Source of the DNA: JACKOB01 sp024234575
Lineage (GTDB): Bacteria; Pseudomonadota; Gammaproteobacteria; Pseudomonadales; Oleiphilaceae
Reading direction: 5' to 3'
Length of the DNA: 64,000 bases
Assembly (NCBI GenBank): GCA_051208035.1
Contig: JBPJFZ010000008.1
Location: 62,001 to 126,000 of the forward strand
The notes below the pieces were generated by a model that worked only from the letters and a program-made list of their open reading frames with translations, was not told where the DNA came from and made no database searches. Shown here one piece after another: positions 52,892-61,439 of the stretch; the first letter of the stretch is position 1; each line of letters begins with the position of its first letter. The position numbers were made by a program, and so were the translations under genes.

Positions 52892-53830
52892 ATGAACTGT
52901 ATGGCGCAAAGTGTAATGAAAAGTAAAGCCAGTCAATCACAGGGGTTGTTGTTATTTCGTTTAACACCAACCCAGTCTTTTGCAATCGGAACACTCAAAA
53001 TCCGAGAAATAGTGCCCTATACGCCTTTGACCATGCTTCCTGGTTCACATCGCTTTGTTCTGGGGGCGGCAACAATACGAGGCGTGACCACGCCTGTGAT
53101 TGATATGGCCGCCGCTGTTGGCTATTCGCCATTATCTCGGGAAGAAATTCCTAAATGTTTTATCATCATCACTGACTGTCAAAGAAAAACAATCGGCTTT
53201 TTGGTGCGTCAAATTGAGCGAATTATCGAGTGCAGCTGGAAAGACATTGAGCCACCTTCTAAAAGCCTGGGGCGTCATGCATTTTTAACCGGGGTAACTC
53301 GAATCAACGAAAAAATCGTGCAACTGTTAGATGTTGAATTGATTATTTCGATGGTATTTCCTGATAGTGGTGTTACCAAGCACGTAAGTCTTACCGATGT
53401 GCAGCGAGAAAAATTGAAGCCCCTGAATATATTACTGGTGGATGATTCCCTCGTGGCGCGGGCTCAGCTGTCGGATGCGCTGGACAGTATGAATATACTG
53501 TACAAAGTGACGGCCAATGGCACCGAAGCGCTTAATATCATGAGGCAGGAAGCGAAATCTGGCACCCCCATTGATTTGCTGGTCAGCGATATAGAAATGC
53601 CTGGGCTGGATGGCTACGAACTTACGTTTGAAACTCGTAACGACCCGGATATCGCGGCACCGTACATTATTCTGCACACCTCACTTTCGAGTGCTATCAG
53701 TGTTAGTCAGGCGCATCAGGTGGGGGCAAATGAAGCGCTCACTAAATTTGATGCCGGTGAGCTGATTCAGGCGATGTTGCGGGGGGCTGACCATAAAAAA
53801 GCGAAGCAGCTGAAAAGTAGTGGTGGCTAA
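52892..53830 (+). CDS. cheV: Chemotaxis coupling protein CheV (CheW domain plus receiver)
   Basis: 312 residues. A CheW-like domain (~18-160: FRLTPTQSFAIGTLKIREIVPYTPL, LGAATIRGVTTPVIDMAAAVGY) is followed by a response-regulator receiver (~177-300) with acidic pair in ILLVDDS, phosphoacceptor Asp in VSDIEMPGLDGYE, Thr/Ser in LHTSLSS and Lys in ALTKFD. CheV couples receptors to CheA and can be phosphorylated for adaptation. No other chemotaxis genes lie in the window. Start ATG 52892 or the next Met (52901). Confidence 0.93.
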   Translation: MNCMAQSVMKSKASQSQGLLLFRLTPTQSFAIGTLKIREIVPYTPLTMLPGSHRFVLGAATIRGVTTPVIDMAAAVGYSPLSREEIPKCFIIITDCQRKTIGFLVRQIERIIECSWKDIEPPSKSLGRHAFLTGVTRINEKIVQLLDVELIISMVFPDSGVTKHVSLTDVQREKLKPLNILLVDDSLVARAQLSDALDSMNILYKVTANGTEALNIMRQEAKSGTPIDLLVSDIEMPGLDGYELTFETRNDPDIAAPYIILHTSLSSAISVSQAHQVGANEALTKFDAGELIQAMLRGADHKKAKQLKSSGG

Positions 53831-53893
53831 AGTAGGCAGGCTAAACGTTTTATTTAAGTGTTGGGTGCGCCCAAACGAATTAGAAGTAAGAAA

Positions 53894-54393
53894 ATGATAT
53901 TAAGGAGCCTCTGAACAAGTCAGAATGGTCTCTGCTGGGATCCCAGCCCTACGGGGCCTCACAGCAAAATCAGGCTCGGTGTTGTGGTTGTTTGAAAGGT
54001 AGACGACATTCCTGCACAACCACGCCTTGATCCTGATTTTGCTATGAGGCCAGAGTCTGTTCCGACTTGTTCAGAGGCTCCTTAACCAAAACTAACAAGA
54101 AAACCGATAACAATATCTGCAAAGCGCTAACAGAGGTTTGCGAAACCATAAAAGATCAGCCGGTTGCCGGTTTTAGCTGGTTAACCCATACCGTTAACTA
54201 TGCCCAGTTCCCAAGTAGTTTAGTCATCACGCTCGTGTTTGATAATGACAACAACCAAGCAATGGCGCTGGATAGTGGCTTCGAAAAACACTGTCTAAGA
54301 TTGATACAAACACAGCTGTTGAAAGTGGGTGTCAAGTTTATACATAGCAAGCACAACCTGAAGTTTACCAGTGAAGAAAGCAGCAACCCGTAA
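53894..54393 (+). pseudogene. Small conserved gene disrupted near its start by a miniature element
   Basis: The 5' piece ATG ATA T (53894-53900) is separated from the body by the 178-bp element. Joining across one TTAA copy gives an in-frame MILTKTNKKTDNNICKALTE... product of about 105 residues. The body (GFSWLTHTVNYAQFPSSLVITLVF) resembles small proteins that I recall being annotated, without proof, as Fis-family regulators. With the element present, ATG 53894 reaches a TGA after six codons; TTG 54067 inside the element's right end could still start translation. At the 3' end, TAA 54391 looks premature: a neighbouring frame reads NGGD, then TAG at 54404 where relatives as I recall them have Trp, then MVRN. 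The gene is probably non-functional. Confidence 0.7.
53904..54081. mobile_element. 178-bp MITE with 18-bp perfect terminal inverted repeats and TTAA duplication
   Basis: The ends GGAGCCTCTGAACAAGTC are perfect inverted copies. Internal arms GGCCTCAcAGCAAAATCAGG and their partner extend a long imperfect palindrome, so it would fold into a large hairpin. TTAA flanks both sides (53900-53903 and 54082-54085). There is no coding capacity for a transposase. The ends recall IS5-type elements, but the parent is not identified. No second copy was seen in the window. Confidence 0.88.
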
Positions 54394-54427
54394 TGGGGGT
54401 GACTAGATGGTGCGGAACGCGAAGACA

Positions 54428-55258
54428 TTACCGTGCTTGGCCAATCGCCTCACACAGCTTGCTTAATCCATCTACCGCACGGGGGCCAAATCGATGCAGG
54501 AGGTCGCCGTTGAGGGTATAAACCTGCTTGTTGGCAACCGCCGGAATCTCATGCCACCGCTGCCAGATATCGGTTTTGGCGCCGATATTGCCAGAATGAT
54601 GCGGAATAATAATGACTTCGGGCTTTTTGGTGATAACGGTTTCGATGGAGACCAGTGGGTATTCACTGTCGGTATCATTGAAAATATTTACACCCTGACA
54701 ATCACGAATGAGGGATTCTATCCAGCTATTGGGGCCGACAGTGCGTAGCGGATCGTGCCAGAGTTGATAGAAAACCGCGACCGGCCGTTGTTGCGCATAT
54801 TGCTGCTTAATGGATTGGTATTGCGCACCCAGCGCTGCCGCCGCTTGTTTGGCCTGAGCTTCGTTACCGGTGAGTTTGCCTAAAGTGATGAGTTCATCGG
54901 AAATCTGGCTAATGGTTTGAGGGTGGGTATAAACCATCTGAAAGCCGAGGGATTCGATTTTGCTCAAATCTGCCTGTTTGTTACCGCTCTTCCAGGCGAC
55001 GATCAGGTCAGGCTGAAGTGCTACTACCTGCTCAATTTGAATGCCATTGTAGTTGCCAATGCGAACGATTTTTTGGGCTTCCGGAGGGTAGTCGGCATAA
55101 TCTACGGTGGCGACGATCTTGTCCCCGGCACCGATGGCAAATAACAGCTCTACTGAATGCGGTGAAAGTGCAATGATCCGTTCGACGGGTTTTGCACTTA
55201 CGAAGGTGCAGAATAACAGCGTGCTTAAAGTGATGAACAAACGATTGATCAAGCGCAT
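54428..55258 (-). CDS. btuF: Periplasmic cobalamin-binding protein of the BtuFCD transporter
   Basis: 276 residues with a signal peptide (LFITLSTLLFCTFVSA). It has two-lobe helical-backbone binding-protein features: RIIALSPHSVELLFAIGAGDKIVATVDYADYP, IQIEQVVALQPDLIVAW, VFYQLWHDPLRTVGPNSWIESLI and LLHRFGPRAVDGL. It delivers B12 to BtuC. Its position at the end of a cob operon and the BtuF-like DYADYPPEA segment support B12 over ferric siderophore. It is the last gene of the operon, 28 bp after cobC. Confidence 0.9.
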   Translation of the reverse strand: MRLINRLFITLSTLLFCTFVSAKPVERIIALSPHSVELLFAIGAGDKIVATVDYADYPPEAQKIVRIGNYNGIQIEQVVALQPDLIVAWKSGNKQADLSKIESLGFQMVYTHPQTISQISDELITLGKLTGNEAQAKQAAAALGAQYQSIKQQYAQQRPVAVFYQLWHDPLRTVGPNSWIESLIRDCQGVNIFNDTDSEYPLVSIETVITKKPEVIIIPHHSGNIGAKTDIWQRWHEIPAVANKQVYTLNGDLLHRFGPRAVDGLSKLCEAIGQAR

Positions 55259-55286
55259 CCTAAAACCTCTTTTCTGTCGCGACGTA

Positions 55287-55913
55287 TTAGCCGCAAATAT
55301 TCATGCCGACCAATTGCGGGTGGTTATTACCCTCCGCGTGGTGCACGATAATTTTCGTCTGGCTGCCATAATCAATACCCAAACGATGGATATGAATGGC
55401 TTTCTCATAAGGTAAATTCAGGCACCAGGCGACGGCGGTGCGAATGACGCCAGCATGACACAGAACAACCAGTCGTCTGCCCATATGTTGTCGCAACAGC
55501 GACTCAATCGCCTGTTGTACGCGTGCCGAGAAGCCGATTAATGACTCGCCTTGTGGCGGCGTAATCGTGGCGGGGTCAGAGAAATAATTAGACATCAACT
55601 CAGGGTCGCGGTCGTGCAATTCGGCAAACGACAGACCATCCCATTCACCAAAGTCGTACTCCCGAAAAGCGGTATCTACCGTTAATGGCCTGCTTTTTTC
55701 TTCGGCGATCTGCGTTGCAAAAGCATGGCAGCGACGCAGGGGGCTTGTGATGAGTCGGTCAAAGTCTGTCAACGATTCAAATGCCGAGAATAACTGCTGC
55801 CAGCCTTTGTCGGTTAGCGGCGAGTCGGTGCGACCGAGGAATGTATTGCGCAGTACAGGTTCGCCGTGGCGTATAAAGATAAGCTCGGTTTGTAAAGGCG
55901 ATTGACTGTTCAT
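55287..55913 (-). CDS. cobC: Alpha-ribazole-5'-phosphate phosphatase
   Basis: A 208-residue histidine phosphatase with catalytic FIRHGEP near the N-terminus, LGRTDSPLTDKGWQQ, FREYDFGEWDGLSFAEL and the second-His motif VLCHAGVIRTAVAWCL. It removes phosphate from alpha-ribazole phosphate (or cobalamin-5'-phosphate) in nucleotide-loop assembly. Other histidine phosphatases share these motifs; the operon context decides the call. It overlaps cobU by 4 bp. Confidence 0.9.
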   Translation of the reverse strand: MNSQSPLQTELIFIRHGEPVLRNTFLGRTDSPLTDKGWQQLFSAFESLTDFDRLITSPLRRCHAFATQIAEEKSRPLTVDTAFREYDFGEWDGLSFAELHDRDPELMSNYFSDPATITPPQGESLIGFSARVQQAIESLLRQHMGRRLVVLCHAGVIRTAVAWCLNLPYEKAIHIHRLGIDYGSQTKIIVHHAEGNNHPQLVGMNICG

Positions 55914-56449
55914 TTATTGGCTCCTATGGGCTTCAGTGGCAGCGGGCAACCGGCGACAACCAGTGTGACCTCATTGGCCTCTTTTGCCAGCGCCTGGTTA
56001 AGCCAGCCCGCCTGATCGACAAACTCTCGTGTTAGCTCGCCGAGGGGGACAATACCGCTGCCAACTTCATTGCTGACGATAATAATCTCTCCGGGGTAGT
56101 GCTGTATGGCTTCCAGAAAAGCGTCTCGTTCCACTGGCCAGCCCTGCAGTTTCTTCGAGCATAACCAATTGCTGAGCCACAGTGTCATGCAATCAATAAG
56201 TAGGGTCGGTGGGGTGTTACCTGGTTTTGCGACCTGCTGGCTTCTTAGGCATTCGCCTAGATAAAAAGGCTCTTCAATGGTAAGCCAGTGGCTGGGGCGG
56301 CTTTGTTGATGGTGTGCTATTCGGCGAGACATGGCGGTATCGTCTGCGGTTGCTGTGGCGATATAAACCACCTCGGCAGATTTACCCGCACACTGCTCGG
56401 CGTAACTGCTTTTACCTGATCTCGCACCACCCAGAATCAAATGCATCAA
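55910..56449 (-). CDS. cobU: Bifunctional adenosylcobinamide kinase/guanylyltransferase
   Basis: 179 residues with the P-loop GGARSGKSSYAEQ at the N-terminus, VVYIATATADD, MSRRIAHHQQSRPSHW (guanylylated His region), LLIDCMTLWLSNWL and IIVSNEVGSGIVPLGELTREFVDQAGWLNQ, all classic CobU/CobP. It phosphorylates adenosylcobinamide and adds GMP. It overlaps cobS and cobC by 4 bp each. Confidence 0.95.
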   Translation of the reverse strand: MMHLILGGARSGKSSYAEQCAGKSAEVVYIATATADDTAMSRRIAHHQQSRPSHWLTIEEPFYLGECLRSQQVAKPGNTPPTLLIDCMTLWLSNWLCSKKLQGWPVERDAFLEAIQHYPGEIIIVSNEVGSGIVPLGELTREFVDQAGWLNQALAKEANEVTLVVAGCPLPLKPIGANK

Positions 56450-57222
56450 AACGCCGCTCCGGGGTGTGGCCCTGTTGTGATGACCAGCACCAGATAAACT
56501 GCCAGCTCAGAAATCTGCTGACTTGCACCCAGTGTATCGCCGGTAAAGCCTCCCAGCTGCTTTCTCAAAAAAACTCTCGCGGCAGCAAAAACCAGGAGCA
56601 GGGTGATAACGATCAGCAAGGCTTCGCGCCAGATCAACAACAGGCCCAGCGAAGCAATGGCAATTGACACGAACAAGTCGGACAACTGATGTGATTCAGC
56701 CAACGGTTTTACCTTGGTTTTATCAGGGTCGGTCACGTAGGGCAGGCTAAAAATAAGTGCAATTGACGTGACTCGGCTAAGGGGATGGGCGATCAAAATG
56801 GCTAAAAAAGCGTCGGCAACTTGTGACAGCAAAAGAAATTTCGCCGTTAATGCAAACCACAATGCAAGGGCGCCGTAAGTACCAAGGCGGGAATCTTTCA
56901 TGATCGCCAGTTTTTGTTCGACGCTCCAGCCACCGCCAAGACCATCAGCACTGTCAGCGAGGCCGTCTTCATGAAAGGCACCGGTAATGAGAATGCCTGC
57001 CGCCATAGAAACCACAATGGCGATAGACGGGCTGGTGTATAAGGATGTCAACCAGAATACCAACGCGCATAAAGCCCCAATCACCCAACCCACCAGGGTA
57101 AAGTAACGGCTGGCACGGTTGAGATTTGCCTGGCTGTAGTCGAGATCTTTTGGCACTGGCAGCCGGGTAAGAAAACTCAGGGCGATTAAAAACAGCTCAG
57201 CTTGCAGACGCAATGTGTGCAT
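56446..57222 (-). CDS. cobS: Adenosylcobinamide-GDP ribazoletransferase (cobalamin synthase)
   Basis: 258 residues from ATG 57222, which overlaps the cobT stop (TAATG); a longer in-frame start at 57276 adds an unconvincing basic tail. Polytopic membrane protein with FLTRLPVPKDLDYSQANLNRASRYFTLVGWVIGAL and the metal-binding FHEDGLADSADGLGGGW, KLAIMKDSRLGTYGA and GGFTGDTLGASQQISEL. It joins adenosylcobinamide-GDP and alpha-ribazole in the inner membrane. Confidence 0.95.
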   Translation of the reverse strand: MHTLRLQAELFLIALSFLTRLPVPKDLDYSQANLNRASRYFTLVGWVIGALCALVFWLTSLYTSPSIAIVVSMAAGILITGAFHEDGLADSADGLGGGWSVEQKLAIMKDSRLGTYGALALWFALTAKFLLLSQVADAFLAILIAHPLSRVTSIALIFSLPYVTDPDKTKVKPLAESHQLSDLFVSIAIASLGLLLIWREALLIVITLLLVFAAARVFLRKQLGGFTGDTLGASQQISELAVYLVLVITTGPHPGAAF

Positions 57223-58271
57223 TAGACGGCCTCGATTCCGGCGCTTGCAAAACTCGCCATCTCGTTGTAAAAGCACGCCGCCGCCTGCAATAGTGGATAG
57301 GCCAGTGCAGCGCCTGTCCCTTCGCCTAAGCGCAGGTTTAAATCCAGTAATGGCTTGGCTTGCAGATGATCTAAGATTGCGGCATGGCCACGCTCATGGG
57401 ACTGATGGCAAAACACCATATAGTCCCGGCAAGCAGGGTTTATTCTGGTCGCAGCCAGAGCGGCGACCGAGGCGATAAAACCGTCTACCATGACAACCAT
57501 ACTGGCTTGGGCTGCGGCCAGAATTGCCCCGGTCATTTGCACAATCTCGAAGCCTCCCAGATGCGCAAGAATTGCTTCCGGGCTGGTGAGGCTGGGTCGG
57601 TGCAGTGCGACTGCCTGTTCGATCAGGGCGACTTTCCGTGTAAAGGCGGCATCGTCGATACCGGTTCCTCGTCCGACACATTCATCCACGGGCTTATCTA
57701 AAAAGGCCGCCATCAATGCTGCCGATGCAGAAGTGTTGCCAATGCCCATTTCGCCAAAAGCGATAACATTGCAGCCTTCGGCTTGTACGCTGCTAACAAC
57801 CCCGGCGCCCCAGGCCAAGCCTTTGCTAACCGATTCTGCTGACATGGCGGGGGCTTTCGTGAAGTTTGCAGTGCCTGGGCCTAAACTTTGTTTGATTAGG
57901 CGCGGGTCATCGTTGCTTTGCAGCATCCCGGCATCCACCACCCGCAAGTCCATATTAACGGTTTTACAAAAACAGTTGATGGCGGCACCCCCATTAAGGA
58001 AGTTGGCGACCATTTGCTGGGTCACAACCGAAGGTGCAATACTGACACCTTCCTCGGCAATCCCATGATCTCCGGCAAAAACAATCATGGTGGGCTTATC
58101 GAGAGATATGTGTTGTTTATCATCAGCCTGCTGTATCAGCGCCAATTGCAGTGCCAATGGTTCGAGCAGCCCCAGTGCTCCCAACGGTTTGGTTTTATTG
58201 TCGATGCGCTGTTGCATCTGTGACTGTAAAGATCGATCCAATGGGGTAATTTGAAATCCGGAAATAGACAT
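57222..58271 (-). CDS. cobT: Nicotinate-nucleotide-dimethylbenzimidazole phosphoribosyltransferase
   Basis: 349 residues, the usual length. Family stretches are QMQQRIDNKTKPLGALGLLEPLA, VFAGDHGIAEEGVSIAPSVVTQQMVANFLNGGAAINCFC, AFGEMGIGNTSASAALMA, VGRGTGID, and HERGHAAILDHLQAKPLLDLNLRLGEGTGAALAYPL with the catalytic Glu. It makes alpha-ribazole phosphate, the lower ligand precursor. The use of cobT implies that a lower base such as dimethylbenzimidazole is available. Confidence 0.96.
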   Translation of the reverse strand: MSISGFQITPLDRSLQSQMQQRIDNKTKPLGALGLLEPLALQLALIQQADDKQHISLDKPTMIVFAGDHGIAEEGVSIAPSVVTQQMVANFLNGGAAINCFCKTVNMDLRVVDAGMLQSNDDPRLIKQSLGPGTANFTKAPAMSAESVSKGLAWGAGVVSSVQAEGCNVIAFGEMGIGNTSASAALMAAFLDKPVDECVGRGTGIDDAAFTRKVALIEQAVALHRPSLTSPEAILAHLGGFEIVQMTGAILAAAQASMVVMVDGFIASVAALAATRINPACRDYMVFCHQSHERGHAAILDHLQAKPLLDLNLRLGEGTGAALAYPLLQAAACFYNEMASFASAGIEAV

Positions 58272-58281
58272 GTCTGATATC

Positions 58282-59355
58282 TTAACCTTCCGCTCTGCTG
58301 CGGTACTTTAGGATGAAGAAAAAGAAAAAACTGCCCAACGCAGAGGTAACTATGCCGATAGGGAGTACTTGATTGTGTAGCAGTGTACGGGCGAGTACAT
58401 CGACCCATACCATAAAACTGCCGCCTAAAAACAGACTCATAAACAGCACCCGGTGCATCGACGTGCCGATCAGAAATCTTGCGATATGGGGAATCATCAA
58501 GCCAACAAAACCAATACCACCAACGTGCGCGACTAAAACGGCGGTAACGGCGGCACAGACAATCAACATCGACAGTCTAAACCGGTTAACGGGAATGCCC
58601 AGTGTGTGGGCGCACTCTTCGCCAGCCTGTAACGCCGCAAACCAGCGCCTGAATACGATAAAAATACCCGTTCCCAAGGTGACGGCCAATGCTGGCATCC
58701 ATAGCTCGGCCCATTGGCTGTTAGAAAAGCTGCCCATCATCCAGAACAACAGTGTTGCTGCCGTGTCTGGCTCGGAATAATAGAGGATCAGGCTGGTGAA
58801 CGAACTAAGCATAAATGACACCGCCACCCCCGCCAGAAGCAGTCGCTCTACTTGTACCGCCGAGCGCCCGGCGAGGGTTAACATTAATAGCACCGAAAAG
58901 GCCCCGCCGATTAACGCGCCCAATGTCACACTGACCACTGCAGACGAAACTACCGCCATGACAATAACCGCCCCCAACGATGCCCCAGAGGAGATGCCAA
59001 ACAGGTAGGGGTCGGCGAGCGGGTTGCGAGTAACCGCCTGCAGTACTGCACCGGTAATGGCCAGCCCGGCGCCAGTCAGCAATGCCATTAAGACTCTGGG
59101 CAGCCGGATTTCCCAAATGATTTTGTGTGCCACAGATGAGACGGCGCAATCGTCGCCTTGTTGATTACACAAGAACAGGCTGTTGAAGACTTCGGCGAAT
59201 GAAACGCTAATGCTACCGATTCCTGTGGCCACCAACACCGTTAGCAGCAAGAGAAACACCGACAACAGCAACACGAACAGCGGTTGCTGAACAAACTCTG
59301 TAAAACGCTGAAGGCTGCCAGATTGACGATGGGAGCGAAGTCTTTTGGACGTCAT
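58282..59355 (-). CDS. btuC: Cobalamin ABC transporter permease (FecCD/BtuC family)
   Basis: A 357-residue permease with about ten helices and the FecCD signatures RLPRVLMALLTGAGLAITGAVLQAVTRNPLADPYLFGISSGASLGAV and GIGFVGLMIPHIARFLIG. It pairs as a dimer with BtuD in the inner membrane. The start overlaps the end of btuD by 4 bp. Siderophore or haem permeases share this fold; the riboswitch and cob genes support B12. Confidence 0.93.
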   Translation of the reverse strand: MTSKRLRSHRQSGSLQRFTEFVQQPLFVLLLSVFLLLLTVLVATGIGSISVSFAEVFNSLFLCNQQGDDCAVSSVAHKIIWEIRLPRVLMALLTGAGLAITGAVLQAVTRNPLADPYLFGISSGASLGAVIVMAVVSSAVVSVTLGALIGGAFSVLLMLTLAGRSAVQVERLLLAGVAVSFMLSSFTSLILYYSEPDTAATLLFWMMGSFSNSQWAELWMPALAVTLGTGIFIVFRRWFAALQAGEECAHTLGIPVNRFRLSMLIVCAAVTAVLVAHVGGIGFVGLMIPHIARFLIGTSMHRVLFMSLFLGGSFMVWVDVLARTLLHNQVLPIGIVTSALGSFFFFFILKYRSRAEG

Positions 59356-60170
59356 CGGGATCTGTGGCCTCCAAAGTCAAAGGTGATTCTTGGGCCATTG
59401 CCAAAAGGGTGCGGGTCTACCTGTGCGTTTACAGCAAACACGCGGGCTAAAATTTCTTCGGTTAATACGTCCTGGCTGCTACCATCAGCGACGATGGCTC
59501 CGCGGTCCATTAGTAATAATCGATCACAAAAAGCGGCCGCCAGATTCAGATCGTGAATACTCACCACGACGGTAATCTTCATGGCGCGAGCCAGCTCTAA
59601 TACCTCAATCTGGTGATGCACATCAAGGTGGTTGGTTGGCTCATCCATTAATAAAACAGACGGCTGCTGAACAATTGCCCGGGCGATCATGGCGCGTTGC
59701 TTCTCACCGCCAGACAGCGAGTTAAATGGCTGATCCAGCAGTTGCGCAACATCGACTTTGTGGGCGGCTTTGGTGACCTGATCGTGATCCTCTTGCGTAT
59801 CAAAAGCCAATAATGACTTGTGTGGGGTCAGCCCCATTGAGATCACATCCCGAACACTTAGATCAAACTGGGCCGGGGACTCTTGCTGAACAACGGCAAT
59901 CTGCCGCGCCAATGCCCGTCGCGAGTATGTCTCGATGGGCCTGCCTGAAAACTGAATGGTTCCCATGCTGGGAATGGTTTTTCGATACAGACAGCGCAAC
60001 AGCGATGATTTACCCGCACCATTGGGGCCAATCAGTCCAACAAACTCGCCTGGCTCGATGCGAAAGCAGAGGTTGTCGAGAATCACCTTGCTTTTCATCT
60101 GCCAGGAAAGTTTTTCCACCCACAAAGCGGGTGGATTGTTTGGGGTAGTGCTGGACAAATTACGCCTCAA
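59352..60170 (-). CDS. btuD: Cobalamin ABC transporter ATP-binding protein
   Basis: 272 residues: Walker A GPNGAGKSS, Q-loop VVQQESP, signature LSGGEKQRAMIARAIV, Walker B VLLMDEPTNHLDVHHQ and switch His VVSIHDLN, all intact. The start is uncertain: TTG 60170 is used because the first beta-strand (ALWVEKLSWQMKSKVILDNLCF) must be included, and no in-frame ATG precedes it. It energises BtuC2. Overlaps btuC by 4 bp. Confidence 0.92.
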   Translation of the reverse strand: MRRNLSSTTPNNPPALWVEKLSWQMKSKVILDNLCFRIEPGEFVGLIGPNGAGKSSLLRCLYRKTIPSMGTIQFSGRPIETYSRRALARQIAVVQQESPAQFDLSVRDVISMGLTPHKSLLAFDTQEDHDQVTKAAHKVDVAQLLDQPFNSLSGGEKQRAMIARAIVQQPSVLLMDEPTNHLDVHHQIEVLELARAMKITVVVSIHDLNLAAAFCDRLLLMDRGAIVADGSSQDVLTEEILARVFAVNAQVDPHPFGNGPRITFDFGGHRSR

Positions 60171-60223
60171 TCATGGTGTTTACATACATGTGCTGAATAT
60201 TCTGCCGGTAACTATTTTTGTTA

Positions 60224-61417
60224 TTAATTTCGTCGGCCAAATACAATCTGAACCGGGTCTTTAAGTAAGCTTAGTTCAGCTTCTGTTACGCCTGATGTCG
60301 TGTTAATTACCTGAATGACGGGGTCATTGACACCAAAGCTGTATCCCAGACCAACCCAAAGACGATCGTTTTCGTCAAGCGCCAGGGCTTTAATACTGCG
60401 GGCTTCAATACCGGCAAATGCCGTTGCGGACACCTGTCGCGTTGTCAGGTCTAACCTGTAGAGTGTTTCGTTGCCCCAGGAGGCGTAACCTCTGAATACC
60501 AGTGCATTGGCAGATATCACTTCCAGACCAACGATCTGTCCATATGGATGGCTCTGCTCATCACCATCATCAAGAATCAGCGTGCGAGAGAAGTTGCTGG
60601 TGCTAACGGTTTCGATACCGCCGGTGTATTCACTAGGATAAAACCGCCCCGCGCCGGTGATGAAAAGTTTGCCATCACGGTAATCAAGATCGTACGGGTT
60701 TTTTACTGACAGCGGCACACCGGCTAAATTGCCACCTTTGCCGGTGGTGATTTCGGTGTCTGTGTTGGTGTCAATCACCACCAGCCAGGCTTGTCCAGGC
60801 ACATAGCCGTTCGCGGTATCCATGGCTTGTAAAGTGACATAGAGCTTGCCGTCAACCAAAACGGCAGCGTTCATTTCTGGTTTGCCATCGGTGCTGTCAT
60901 AGGCGGAGAGGTCGATCTCTCCGATTTTAAAATTGGCTTCGTCGCTGGCCAGTACTGAAGGGTTCACGATCCACATCTTGGCTGCACCATAACGCAATAC
61001 ATAGGCCTTGGTGTCGCTGACAAATACCATGCTGTAAGGGTTGGCACCGCTGCTGCCTTCATCATTTACCGAAAACTGCCATTCGGGCACGCCGGGGTTG
61101 TCGAAGCTGTATTTGGTGATGTTATCCTGGTTATAACGGCCGATGCGGTAAAAGTAATCGCCATGGGTAGCCACTTGGATATCCGATGAATCGGTGGTGG
61201 CGTAGCCGTTGATAATATCATTGGCGTTACTGCTTTCTGCCACACTGATGCTGCTTGACCCATAGTCACCAGCCACGGCCGCGACGACAGCAACTTCGGT
61301 GTCGTTGACAGTTACTGATCCTAATGGACTAGATGAACCGCTGCCGCCACAGCCAACCAAAGAAAACAGGGGCAGGCTTAAGGCGCTAATGAGAGCCGTT
61401 TTTTTCATAGATATCAT
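60224..61417 (-). CDS. Beta-propeller lipoprotein in the B12 operon (BtuG-like candidate)
   Basis: 397 residues from ATG 61417, which has GGAGA eight bases upstream. The lipobox SLVGC gives lipidated Cys23, followed by a Gly/Ser linker. From ~60 on, regularly spaced strand motifs (THGDYFYRIGRY, DTKAYVLRYGAAKMWIVNPS, LVDGKLYVTLQAMD, DYRDGKLFITGAGRFYP, SANALVFRGYASWGNETLYRLDL, DENDRLWVGLGYSFG) indicate a beta-propeller. It lies directly between btuB and btuD under the same riboswitch. Bacteroides BtuG, a propeller lipoprotein capping BtuB, is the obvious functional analogue; homology is not shown. Confidence 0.8.
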   Translation of the reverse strand: MISMKKTALISALSLPLFSLVGCGGSGSSSPLGSVTVNDTEVAVVAAVAGDYGSSSISVAESSNANDIINGYATTDSSDIQVATHGDYFYRIGRYNQDNITKYSFDNPGVPEWQFSVNDEGSSGANPYSMVFVSDTKAYVLRYGAAKMWIVNPSVLASDEANFKIGEIDLSAYDSTDGKPEMNAAVLVDGKLYVTLQAMDTANGYVPGQAWLVVIDTNTDTEITTGKGGNLAGVPLSVKNPYDLDYRDGKLFITGAGRFYPSEYTGGIETVSTSNFSRTLILDDGDEQSHPYGQIVGLEVISANALVFRGYASWGNETLYRLDLTTRQVSATAFAGIEARSIKALALDENDRLWVGLGYSFGVNDPVIQVINTTSGVTEAELSLLKDPVQIVFGRRN

Positions 61418-61439
61418 AGGTGTTCTCCGGTGTTGATGT

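Noticed and set aside
53904..54081. The inverted-repeat element as a terminator of cheV
   Set aside because: The arms are far longer than terminator arms, it has flanking TTAA copies, and removing it rebuilds a reading frame, which indicates a transposed element.
54428..60170. The FecCD-type transporter as a siderophore or haem system
   Set aside because: It lies inside a cobalamin-riboswitch operon with btuB and four cob genes.
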